A stretch of 64,000 nt of DNA from Epiperipatus broadwayi (taxonomy: Eukaryota > Onychophora > Udeonychophora > Euonychophora > Peripatidae): NCBI GenBank assembly GCA_028023455.1, contig JAQFVV010000551.1, positions 60,001-124,000 of the forward strand. Reading direction: 5' to 3'. The stretch's first letter is position 1. The number at the start of each line of letters is the position of its first letter. Of this stretch, positions 14,298 through 23,330 are shown piece after piece. The notes under the pieces are model-generated. The model did not search any database. It saw only the letters and a program-made list of their open reading frames with translations, and was not told where the DNA came from. A program made the translations under genes and the position numbers.

Positions 14298-15033
14298 TCA
14301 TAACTTCTTATGTTTAATATGGGGTTTTTGTTTTTTATATAAATTATTGGTTATTAAATATTCTTTGCTTGGTTTAGTTGTTGCTCTGTATTGTATCTGA
14401 AACTGACACAGTACTCATAAGAGATTCTGTCAAAATATTAATCAGTTCAGGTTTGTTTTCTAAGTGAGCTAATACCACTGCTGTAGATTCTACAGTTGAT
14501 AAACAGTTATCTCTGGGTTGAGTTCTAATAATGTAATCACTGGTACTGTTTGGATTAATTTTTATCTGCTTAACTTTTTGTAAAATAGGATTTTTATTAT
14601 AAATTGATCTAGCTTGAGATCATGTGCCATCAATCACAATAAGGATTCTCCAGATTCTTCTATAGTAGAAACACCAGATACATCTATAGCTTTTGAACTG
14701 GCAACAAGATCTTGAAGAAAAGAATAGTTGGATCCTATAAAGTAAATTCCTGGAATAATATGACATTTAGCAATTCCTAAAGAAGTCATTAACATAGGAA
14801 CTGTTCTCAAACAATGATTTATTTCATTTGGATGTTGTAGAATATATATGCTGCACTTAATTGCTAATGGCTCATATGGAAGATAAACACACCAACATAT
14901 TGCCTGAGGTCGCCTACAACTTTTCACAATCAATTCTCTTCTGAAGTGGATCGCCAGAAAAATCATCATCATTATTTATTTTGAAATCGAATGACTCGGG
15001 GTTTTTTTCAGGTCCAGCTGAAGGTGGTTCCAT
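14298..15033 (-). pseudogene. DTWD2: DTWD2-like processed pseudogene (tRNA-uridine aminocarboxypropyltransferase)
   Basis: Intronless, disabled copy of a DTW-domain gene. The functional protein adds the aminocarboxypropyl group to uridine in tRNA. On the minus strand it starts MEPPSAGPEKNPE at 15033. After a one-base frameshift it continues CRRPQAICWCVYLPYEPLAI, then ILQHPNE...LRTVP, then VIDGT with the DTW-motif Trp codon changed to a stop, and then IRTQP, LSTVE and QFQIQYRATTKPSKE. These are the DTW-family landmarks in order. Several frameshifts and stops make it non-functional. A near-identical direct repeat of about 23 bp flanks it (14231-14254 and 15039-15062), and A-rich sequence follows the stop on the coding strand. 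That is the mark of LINE-mediated retrocopying of an mRNA. Confidence 0.88.
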
Positions 15034-15644
15034 AAACCACATTTTATTTTAAGTTTAATTTTAACTTTGAAAATTTGCAAATATGTATATAATTTTTATT
15101 AATCACAAAATATCTAATAATTTTATTTTCAATAGATAATATTCTTAAATCTGTTAAATATTTTTTTTACAAAAATTAGTCTGACAAAACCGCAATTAAG
15201 TCTTATATAGTGATTTCACTTTTATGTAAATTACTTAATGTACAAGTTGTAAAATAAGCTCTTTTGTAAAATCATTACCAGTGTAGTAGAAAACTTTTGA
15301 CTTGCTCAATTAATTGTTTTCAGATAAAGAAATAGTATTTTCATAAATACTGTATAAAAGAAAATATAATAACAATTTCCTTTCAATCTTTAAAACAGTT
15401 GTAATTTTGATTTATAATTATATCTAACAAAGGTAATAGATATTCATATAAAACGTCCAGGGGCTGCAAATGTTTCATCTTTAGAAGTTCATCAAAATGC
15501 CTATTAATATAATATTTATAATTACTTTTAAATATTGACAAAATTCTGAACCTTATTATCGTTGTCATAAAATAATTCAATGTATAAGAGCCCTTCATTC
15601 CAATTGCATCCATGTGACTTGATTGCTGTCAACATCCTTAGTTA

Positions 15645-15757
15645 TGTCAAGTGTTGTTAGCTGAGAGGGCATCACAGCTGCCTTGCAAGCAAGTAGTTGG
15701 TTGTAGATAGTTGTGGGTTCGTGTCCCAGCTGATGCTATGACACATGGAAAAAAAAC
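15645..15757 (+). mobile_element. tRNA-derived SINE, copy 1
   Basis: The start GTCAAGTGTTGTTAGC is followed by an A-box-like GCTGAGAGGGCAT, a CTTGCAAGCAAG hairpin-like centre, a B-box-like GTGGGTTCGTGTCCC, the end GATGCTATGACACATGG and an A run. The class II tRNA-like layout and A tail define the family, which has five more copies in this window. Confidence 0.8.
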
Positions 15758-17944
15758 CCATCCCTAGTTATGATATTGAATACATGTCAAAAATTGAAGC
15801 AATGTATGCTTATCAGATAAATTAATAGTATTTTCAACACCTGTATAAATTAAACATTATTATTCTGTTACTTTGAAACTTTTGCTTCTTTAGCATTGAA
15901 TAAAAATTTTTTTATGAATTTTCAAAATCTTTCAAAGAAAAAATACTTTAGAAGTATTTCTGTACTTATTGCTTTAAACAAAATATTAAGGTATTTAATT
16001 ACTATTAACTGAACAAAATTAAATGCAATTTTTATTTATTAAGTGGAATTAATTAGTGAATATTGTTTTTGTAAAAAAATAATTAAAAAAAATTAATTTA
16101 TTAAGTAAATATTCTAGATTATAAAAAAAAATCTATATTGTATAATGTCCTATATTCTTTGTTGCAATGGAATGCATCCAGCCCTACTTTGATCAACCAA
16201 TAAAACCATTCAATTATTTTTTAATATGATAATGAAAGTTATGCTCCCTTTTATCATAGAAATCATATTTGCAATTTGTAATCTTTGGTCATACACACTA
16301 ATTTAAAAGGGCCAAATACTAAACAATTCACCATTATTGTTTAGCAAATAATTGCAAACTTTTTGCTTTATGTTTCATACATAATAAATAATTAATAACA
16401 ATTCAGCTTTTTATATTTATTTTTTTCAATGAAAATTATAGTTCATGTGTCTTCTACATTGCTTCACGAAAAAAATATAATTAGAAATTAGAATGATTAA
16501 ACTTTTTTGTGAGATTTATACTGACTATTGTCTTTTGGAAGAATGGTTCAATTAATTATAGTTTATCTTAAAATTCAATATTCAAGAAAATAAGGGTCGA
16601 GGTTCGATTAACCATACTAGTATTGTCACTGGTTGGGCCAGCAATACTTGAAAAAGAGAGGAGAATATTATGTCTTGTAGTATTTTGAAATTTTAACTAA
16701 AGTTAATTTTTTCTAAGGACATTCACTGCTTTATATTAGATGATGGAACTAGACCAATATGTAAACACAATGAAAATTATAGTATTTGCATATATTTTTA
16801 CTGCAGCATGATGGCTGATCTAAAGTGTTGAAATGTAAAAGATAGTTCATTTTTATGTACCTCATAGATGGCGATCTAAATTCTTCATGATTGATTGGTT
16901 TCAGAATCATAAAGAAAAACTTGAACTTATGATTATGGTCAAATTCCTAAAAGAATTTGGTACTGGTATTATAATACAATAATAATATTATTTTTATAGA
17001 TTTTATATGTGTAATGCTTGAATTATTAACATCGTTTCCATGCATTATAAATCCACTTCAAGATAATACTCTTCCCAAGTTTGATCTAGTTTATCTGATT
17101 CATAACCTCTTTATATCATTCTAGCAAACTTCTATATCTTATCCTATATATCATGTAATCTCTTTATCTACATTTTTTTGGAATCCAATTTAAGATTTCA
17201 TTTGTTCATAGATCTTTGTTCATAGATTTAATTGTATATATCATTACTTTATCTAAAAACTTGCACTTTCAAATGATGATGTTAAAATGATTATTTAGTT
17301 TTCTTGTTTTTTATTACTATATAATTCTTTGTAGAATTTTTGTATTCAATTTATTGACAGCTATTTTTATATAATTTATCCATGAATTTTACAATGCTTT
17401 AAAAAAAAACTTAAAAAATAACGAGATTGAAATTAAACGGATTAGTTGGGAACTAAGACGGAAGCAAGAATTAAAGCAAATAAATAATTATTATAAACTA
17501 TGAAAATATTTGAAATGAGAGAATGTACTAAATATTTTGTGTGTGTGTTTTTTTTTAAAAACATAAAAAAGTTCTACAAAGTAAAGAGACGAAAACTCTA
17601 TTTAAGGTAAAACTGTTTTTCACCAAGGTATAATAGTTGATCATTCTCTGACTGTAATTTGGTATTTTTATTAAGCAATAATATATAAAATATATATTTG
17701 TACAAATAAATATATAAGTATATGTAAAATGGATAGAAGTTTAATTGCTTTATTTATGTATTTTATTTTATATATTAAATTTCCCTTCCAAACACGCACA
17801 CCCACACATAATTTAAAAAAAAAAAATTAAAATATTTTAATTTTTGACAATATCTTAGAGCCGTTGCAGAATTAAGCTGGTTCAGTAAGTTCTTTACTTT
17901 ATAACACGTTTATCATTATCAGTGAACTTCAAACCTGCCGTCTA
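15758..17944. other. Upstream region of the HGSNAT-like gene
   Basis: Holds one truncated SINE (16590-16770). The 120 bp before the start codon are slightly less AT-rich than the rest. A TTTATAA string at about 17896 could serve as a TATA box, but this is not supported further. Confidence 0.5.
16590..16770 (+). mobile_element. 5'-truncated copy of the second SINE type
   Basis: Begins near the B-box region (GGTTCGATTAACC) and follows the 45.4-kb copy through GGCCAGCAA, GAGGAGAATA, ATTTTCTAAGGACATTCA and TTAGATGATGGAA. It lacks the tRNA-like head. Confidence 0.5.
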
Positions 17945-17954
17945 GTCACGTGAA
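17945..17954 (+). promoter_or_regulatory. CLEAR-like E-box (TFEB/TFE3/MITF type) before the HGSNAT start
   Basis: GTCACGTGAA lies 14 bp upstream of the ATG. It matches the lysosomal CLEAR consensus GTCACGTGAC at 9 of 10 positions and contains a full CACGTG core. Lysosomal genes of vertebrates, heparan sulfate enzymes among them, are regulated through this site by TFEB-family factors. The match to the gene's expected lysosomal role makes it more than a chance E-box. Its position so close to the start codon implies a very short 5' UTR, or a site just downstream of the transcription start. Confidence 0.6.
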
Positions 17955-17968
17955 CTTAATTTTACAAA

Positions 17969-18023
17969 ATGGAATTACTATTAGTTGCTTTGTTTTGCGT
18001 AATTGAATCGTATGTTGTTGCAG
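17969..18023 (+). CDS. HGSNAT: HGSNAT-like gene, exon 1 (start codon and signal peptide)
   Basis: First coding exon of a gene whose later exons match heparan-alpha-glucosaminide N-acetyltransferase. This lysosomal membrane enzyme uses cytosolic acetyl-CoA to acetylate terminal glucosamine of heparan sulfate inside the lysosome. The exon encodes 18 residues (MELLLVALFCVIESYVVA) plus one base. They form a hydrophobic signal peptide, as expected for the luminal N terminus. The ATG is the first one after a short leader, and the donor is CAG|GTAAGA. The exon ends after codon base 1 (a G), and exon 2 begins with AA, which restores a GAA codon; the matching phase is strong support that the two belong together. 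Exon 1 alone would not identify the family; the call rests on exons 2-4. A transcript across the 22-kb intron would settle it. Confidence 0.8.
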
Positions 18024-18594
18024 GTAAGATATATATTTAATTAAATTATTTTAAATATTTAAATGTTGGGTCAAAAAAAAAAAAATATAAATACAGCACA
18101 ATCATTTATTTACATGAATTTCATATAAATTAGATTTTATATATGGATTGTTCTAATATTTATAGACGATTTCTTACACAACTGATGTTGGATGTTCTAT
18201 AGAGAAGATGAAATAATAGACTACATATTAATTTAGTGCGTATTTTGTCTTGCAGCTACTTGAAATGGCACGATTCCGGATATAATATCTTTATTACTTA
18301 CTAACTTTTCTCAGGAGTTTTTCTCCCTGATATTCGTCTTATCACTTTCATTTTGTTTGCCGTCTGATGCACTAGATGTACATTGGTATGTGATCAAACT
18401 CAAAAAGACATTCAAACACAACCATTAATAAGCTAAAGTTAATAAGAAATATGTCTCCTTTGAGTGTATGATCAGATTTGGTACAGGACAAAGCCTCTAA
18501 ATGAGTATTGTACCAAACCTGCTTTTTTCTTTTTCATTTAAGAAAAAAAAACCTTTTCTATTTTAACAAGTATCTTTATCATAATTATTGAATA

Positions 18595-18923
18595 AATTGG
18601 AATGCTCAAATGACTAAGATTATAGAAAACAGGTAGAATTGATAATTAAAAAGTTTAGAGGTAATGAATATCCAGAAAAAGTTATAGAAGAAAGTATAAG
18701 AAAATTGAAAGAGAAATTTAATAAAAATAATGGGATAATATGTAGGAAAAATAAAATAGTTAAGAAAAAATATATAGATATTAAAAGTTATAATAATAGT
18801 ACTGTGAAAGTATGAATAAGATAATTATTAGAATTAACAAAAAGTTTAATAATGTAATAAAATTTAAGATAATAAATAAAAGAAGGAAGAATATACTTAA
18901 TATATTAGATAATAAGTATGTGA
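18595..18923 (+). pseudogene. Penelope-like element ORF, part 1 (linker before endonuclease)
   Basis: A plus-strand frame reads VELIIKKFRGNEYPEKVIEE and then a charged helical stretch, which resembles the linker that follows the reverse transcriptase in PLE proteins (a RGYP-x-x-I-type motif). A frameshift near 18810 moves the reading to a frame continuing RINKKFNNVIKFKIINKRRK. The segment stops being open where a family A repeat enters at 18924. The reverse transcriptase part is missing, so the copy is 5'-truncated. Confidence 0.6.
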
Positions 18924-19073
18924 GAAAACATCACATGATCACCATTTCTTATGCTTGCTTATAACTTATTAAAACAGGCAAAATTCACTATACGTATTGC
19001 CACTCATTGCACGATAGAGTAATCAATGGATGCCCGAAGGCTTGTGCATAAATTTCCCATCTAGTGCCTATTC

Positions 19074-19132
19074 ATCCAATATCCCCAGGCTATTTTCTGG
19101 CTTGTGGCCTTCGTCAGTGAGGAGCCTTGGAT
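19074..19132 (-). ncRNA. Hammerhead ribozyme, family A, cleavage site mutated
   Basis: On the minus strand both stem I helices are intact, the core box is CTGACGA (valid, as position 7 is free), stem II is a full GGC/GCC with loop CACAA, and GAAA is present. The triplet at the cleavage site reads GCC rather than GTC, and the stem III partner is altered, so cleavage is probably lost. Confidence 0.7.
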
Positions 19133-19646
19133 CTGAGAGCACTACACCTAGATCTTAGGATCTGATGCAACCCTCCATCAGCAACCTTTTAACTACTTAA
19201 CTACAAAACTATGAGTCTTAAATTGAAAACACCTTAGTATTTTCAATCCAAGCCCATCAGCTTATATAGTCATATAGGTCTGAACTCACTTTAGTACCAG
19301 TTCTTTAATAACCATAGCCACCACTATCCCATTAAGCAGGATTGGTTTTAAGCCAATAATCATCACATGATCACATAACAGCAAGCATAAGAAATGGTGA
19401 TCATGTGATGTTTATTGGCTTAAAACCAATCCTGCCTAATAGCTATGGTTATTAAAGAACCAAAGATATCAAAATGTATGGGTACTGAACTGAGTTCGGA
19501 CCTGATGACTATATAAGCAGATGGACTTGAATTGAAAATATTAACATGTTTCAATTTAAGACTCATAGTTTTGTAGTTAAGTAGAGATAAAAGGTGGCTG
19601 CTGGAGGGTTGCATTAGATCCTAAGTTCTAGGTGCAGTGCTTTCAG

Positions 19647-19705
19647 ATCCAAGGCTTCTCACTGACAAAGGCTACAAGCCAGAAACTAGTCTGGGGATAT
19701 TGGAT
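19647..19705 (+). ncRNA. Hammerhead ribozyme, family A, core mutated
   Basis: Stems I and III and the GTC triplet are present, but the core box reads CTGACAA. The G8 position, a catalytic guanine, is A. Predicted inactive. Confidence 0.7.
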
Positions 19706-19805
19706 GAGTAGGCACTAGATGGGGATTTTATGCACAAGCCTTCTCCATTGATTACTCTAGCTGAAAATGAGTAGCAATACATATAGTGAGTTTTGTCTGT
19801 TTTAA

Positions 19806-20126
19806 TATGTGATAAAAGTAGAAAAATGCATAAATGGAATATATAAAATTGAATGCAAATCATGTAAAAGTAAAAATATGAAAACTAATTATGTGGGAGA
19901 AACAAAGAATTCAATTTATACAAGATTAATTCAACATAAATATGATAAGAACTCACCTATCTATTCACATTAATTAGAAACAGGTCATAGGCTTGAGAAA
20001 GATAGTATAAAAGTGAATAATTATACAAATAATAGAAGGAAGAGGAAAATTAAAGAGGCAATATTGATTAAGAATATAAAACCAAATCTTAATAGGGATT
20101 TTGGGGTAAAGACAATAATTTCATAA
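19806..20126 (+). pseudogene. Penelope-like element ORF, part 2 (GIY-YIG endonuclease)
   Basis: Continues the same PLE frame after the inserted repeat. It reads NGIYKIECKSC, then NYVGET, TRLIQHK, ETGH and RKRKIKEAILIKNIKPNLNR. These are the GIY-YIG nuclease landmarks as PLEs carry them: a Cys pair, Y-V-G-E-T, the conserved Arg and His, and the acidic KEAI helix. One in-frame stop (after YSH) disables it, and the natural stop is at 20124-20126. Omitting the insert and one target repeat keeps parts 1 and 2 in one frame. Confidence 0.85.
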
Positions 20127-20770
20127 ACAATTATTATTAATAATAGTTTGAATTTGAAAAAGATTAAAAAAATAAAGTTGAAGAAAATGACAATAGAGGT
20201 GTTAAACAAGTGTAAAAAAGTTGAAAATTTTGTCAGTTGGGTTTTTAGAAATAGGATTGTAAAGAGTTAGGCAATTTTTGTAATGTAAAAAAAGTAATTT
20301 GTAATGTGGGAAAAGTTAATTGATAATTAAAAGATATTTAATAAAAATAAAAAAAGGTTAGAAGTTGATTTATAATATAAGTAAAATGACAATAATATGT
20401 ATTAAATAGTAGAATAAATGTTAAAATTTATAATTATAATAAATAATTTAAAAAATAAATAAAATAAAGTGATATAAAATAAATATCGATAGAACTATTT
20501 AAGAGTAAAGTAATAAAATGGGAAATGATTATTAATAATGGTCAGGTTAAAATGTATATTTGTTTTGGTTTGTGTATTTAATTATGTATATGAATATGTA
20601 TATAAGTATATTAATTATATAATTATATATTTGAATATTATAGCTCTGATGATGGCTGCAGGACAGTCAAAACTATTAGTTTTGATATAAATAAATAGTG
20701 TTGATGAAGTGTTTAAGAAAGTGGTGAATGCTATAATAAATGTAAAAGTTATTGCACTTTATTACATTTA
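20127..20770 (+). mobile_element. PLE 3' untranslated region with a degenerate hammerhead candidate
   Basis: AT-rich sequence after the endonuclease stop. At 20646-20690 it reads CTGATGA, then a 5-bp stem (GGCTG/CAGTC with one G-U pair) with loop CAGGA, then AAAA where GAAA is expected, then AC-TATTA-GT-T. That is the order of a type I hammerhead, but the G12 position is mutated and stem I pairing is weak. PLE long terminal repeats are known to encode hammerheads, so I read this as a decayed one. Confidence 0.45.
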
Positions 20771-21289
20771 AAGCTGTACATAGATCATCAATGTTTCTGT
20801 TGAAAGTTATGTTTATGATGTTAATTTGAATAGAAACGCTAGAAAATTATATATATAATCATAATTTATTAATCAGTTTAAAGTTTATGATGTAGCTTCA
20901 AATATTGAGATACTAGTGCAAATTATGTTAAGAAATAGTCAATGAATTTCAAACTACCAAATGTTTTGTCTTTGTTTGATCATTGAACATATATTGCCTA
21001 GTTACTTTAATCTATCTTCTCTGAAGAAATTTATCATAAAACATTTATATTTCCATTAACATAGATATTTAGAAGAAGTATAATTAATGCATCAGGAACA
21101 TATCCATAAAAATTCAAAATCATGCTTCATTTCACTTGAGAGTTATTCATAATGCAGGCTTTGCTCTATGTGTTATTCATGCTTTGATATCTGTATCAAT
21201 TTTATAGTAATTTTAAAAGTAAAACTGACATTTTATCTTTTATATATTGAAATTACTATATATATATATATACTAGATAAGGTAACACT

Positions 21290-21520
21290 TATACAATCCA
21301 GTATCAATAATAATCAACAATCTCAAACTGTTGTCAATGCAACCCTCCTTTTAACACTAAAGATGGAATTCCTAGAAAGTTATGTATATAGATACACAAA
21401 TAAGGCAATGGGTTCTCCATATTCTCCTCAAAAATCCCATACTGACAATTCAATGAATGCTTTTTGTAAAAGTCAAAATTTATTTTATATGAATATCTAC
21501 CTAAATTTTTTTCACTAAGG
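21290..21520 (+). pseudogene. PLE-like reverse transcriptase fragment
   Basis: The open frame contains MEFLESYVYRYTNKAMGSPY followed by SPQKSHTDNSMNAF. PLE reverse transcriptases have a similar core (F...Y-x-Q...G-x-AMGSPLSP...M), so AMGSPYSP stands out. The next blocks, including the catalytic aspartates, cannot be followed. It is probably a short remnant of an element different from the one at 18.6-20.8 kb. Confidence 0.45.
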
Positions 21521-22257
21521 AAAAAATTAATATAGAATTGTAAAAATTAGCAGGTAAAATTCAGTAAGATGTGAAAATCATCAAAGACAACAGTCAACAT
21601 AAGATTCAACATTCATGCTGCAAGAACAGTATATCTTTCTATTAAAACATACTTAAAAGCCAAAATTGCACAAAAGAAATCACTATCAATTTTATTAGCA
21701 ATTAGACATCTTTGAGAGATATAAGATCATAGGGTTATTGTTAACTGTTTGGTTTATGTATTAAATTGTAGTATGTGTAGATTTGGAATGTAAAAAACAA
21801 TTGAATGTATGTTGTAATGGCCTTCACAGATACTGATGAAAACAGGAAGATATTATTTCAATTTTTATTAAATTGTATTTTAAGTGGTTATACATTAAAT
21901 ATTTGAAAAGCTCAGATGGTAGCAGAAATTAAATGATAGAAATAATGGTATCATCCTAAATTTACAAGCAACCTTTCCAGTGATTTATACAATGCATAAA
22001 CATTGGAAAACTGGAGTAGTAGTTGAAATTAAATAATAGTAAGAATGGAGTCACTTTATGATCAGTGAATCTAGATCTACTGATGATAGGATTACAGAGC
22101 TGATTAAACTGCTAATAAAGATTTCATAATTCTGCAATAAATATTTTGTATTATATGTCAGAGTTGATCATTTTGAACATATCTGTAGAATAATGATTTA
22201 GACAGACAGATAAAATATTATAGTTCATAACATTTAATTTATGACATACCTATTAAC

Positions 22258-22259
22258 TT

Positions 22260-22304
<45 letters not shown>
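22258..22304. repeat. (CA)n(TA)n microsatellite
   Basis: Tandem ACACAC followed by TATATA, directly before the family B antisense arm. Confidence 0.9.
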
Positions 22305-22385
22305 GGGGATTTGAACCCAGAGTTTCAATCTCCCTTCTTCTATCCAATCTATCTCATATAACCAATGCACATGTGAAAAAGATAA

Positions 22386-22444
22386 ATAATCTCCAATATA
22401 TGTATTTCATGCTGAACCAGCACTCATCAGTTGATCCAGGTCAT
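22386..22444 (-). ncRNA. Type I hammerhead ribozyme, family B, intact core
   Basis: On the minus strand the order is: outer stem I ATGACCT pairing AGATTAT (one mismatch, one G-U); inner stem CAA/TTG; CTGATGA (22424-22430); stem II GTGCT/AGCAT with loop GGTTC; GAAA (22405-22408); short stem III AT-ACAT-AT; and cleavage predicted after the ATA triplet. Core boxes are complete. Related copies at 11.35, 23.28 and 39.66 kb support the fold, and one (23.28 kb) replaces the first G-U pair of stem II by A-U. Confidence 0.68.
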
Positions 22445-22517
22445 AACCTCTCATATATATATATATGTAATTATATTATGATTCGATGTCTGTATTTTTA
22501 AAGCAATATACGTAATT

Positions 22518-22750
22518 ATATAACTGAATATTTGTAAATACAGTAACTAAATAATTAAAATTTTTTATCCATTTAGGAGCGCTTTCGATTATATAGGCAA
22601 GCAGCAAACATTAAGATCATGGAATTGTGGGAAAGTTAGCATTTCAAAGCTTTAGTTGACACCGATTACTGGGATAATCGAAAGCGCTCCTAAGTGGATA
22701 AAAAAATTTTAATTATTTAGTTACTGTATTTACAAATATTCAGTTATATA
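22518..22750. mobile_element. Hairpin MITE with arms of about 75 bp, inserted in a family B arm
   Basis: The left arm (22518-22592) and right arm (22674-22750) are complementary over about 75 bp with one substitution and one T-run length change. The arm starts TATATAACTGAATATTTG and ends GGAGCGCTTTCGATTAT. An 81-bp loop lies between. Removing it joins the broken family B arm, which continues GTCAGTGCTC. The flanks are TA-rich, so the exact duplication cannot be read. Confidence 0.85.
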
Positions 22751-23282
22751 TATATATAGTCAGTGCTCTTTTATATTAAGATAGAAAATATTCAGACTTT
22801 AATGGAAGGCTTCAGCCTACTTCACCATCCAACTCTTCAGCCTTCCATACCATTAAAAAATCTGGAAATGGAAGACCCAAATCCATTGATGATGCCAACT
22901 TTATTTTTATACCTATGTTGATCTTAAATCATTCTGACCCCTCATATATAGGACCTTGTCCATTTAAATACAAAGAAGTGGGATGGGCAGAATACAAGTT
23001 GAATCTGGAATATTTATTCTGCCCATCCCTCTTTTTTGTATTTAAATGAACAAGGTCCTATACATGTGAAGTCAGAATGACATAAGGTCAACATGGGCAT
23101 GAGAATAAAATTGGCATCATAAAGGGATTTGGTTGTTCCATCATTAGATTTTTAACAGTATGGAAGGTTGAAGTGTTGGATGGTAGATTAGATTGAAGCT
23201 TGTACATTAAAATTTAAAGATTTGCTTTCATAATGTAAATCAAATAATGATTATATATGTGTGAGAGATGATTATCTAGACC

Positions 23283-23330
23283 AACTGATGAATGCTGGTT
23301 AAGCATAAAATACATGCATTGGAGATATTT
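23283..23330 (+). ncRNA. Hammerhead ribozyme, family B, G12 mutated
   Basis: Core box CTGATGA and stem II ATGCT/AGCAT are intact, but GAAA reads AAAA. It forms the sense arm of the 22.3-23.4 kb palindrome. Predicted inactive. Confidence 0.6.

Larger units (their letters stand above)
18924..19805 (+). mobile_element. Family A hammerhead repeat, inverted pair (R1), inserted in a PLE
   Basis: 882-bp insertion flanked by TATGTGA at 18917-18923 and 19806-19812. The left half is an antisense unit and the right half a sense unit; they meet near 19375. Each half carries one hammerhead-like motif. The sense unit ends in TTTTGTCTGTTTTA, the same terminus as the copies at 37 and 50 kb. Each unit also holds a TATATAAGC-type box about 120-150 bp before its ribozyme. 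No coding capacity. Confidence 0.8.

Noticed and set aside
15645-15757. Genuine tRNA gene
   Set aside because: The cloverleaf arms do not pair properly, and an A run and dispersed copies show it is a SINE.
19074-19705. CRISPR-like array from repeated family A strings
   Set aside because: The repeats are long, inverted and tandem mobile units with target duplications, in eukaryotic DNA. There are no short regular repeats with spacers.
21168-21518. 116-codon open frame as a cellular gene
   Set aside because: Only the AMGSPYSP part resembles anything, and that is reverse transcriptase. The first half is low-complexity translation of AT-rich DNA.
22241-22501. 86-codon open frame
   Set aside because: It is translation of a (CA)n(TA)n microsatellite running into the antisense family B repeat.
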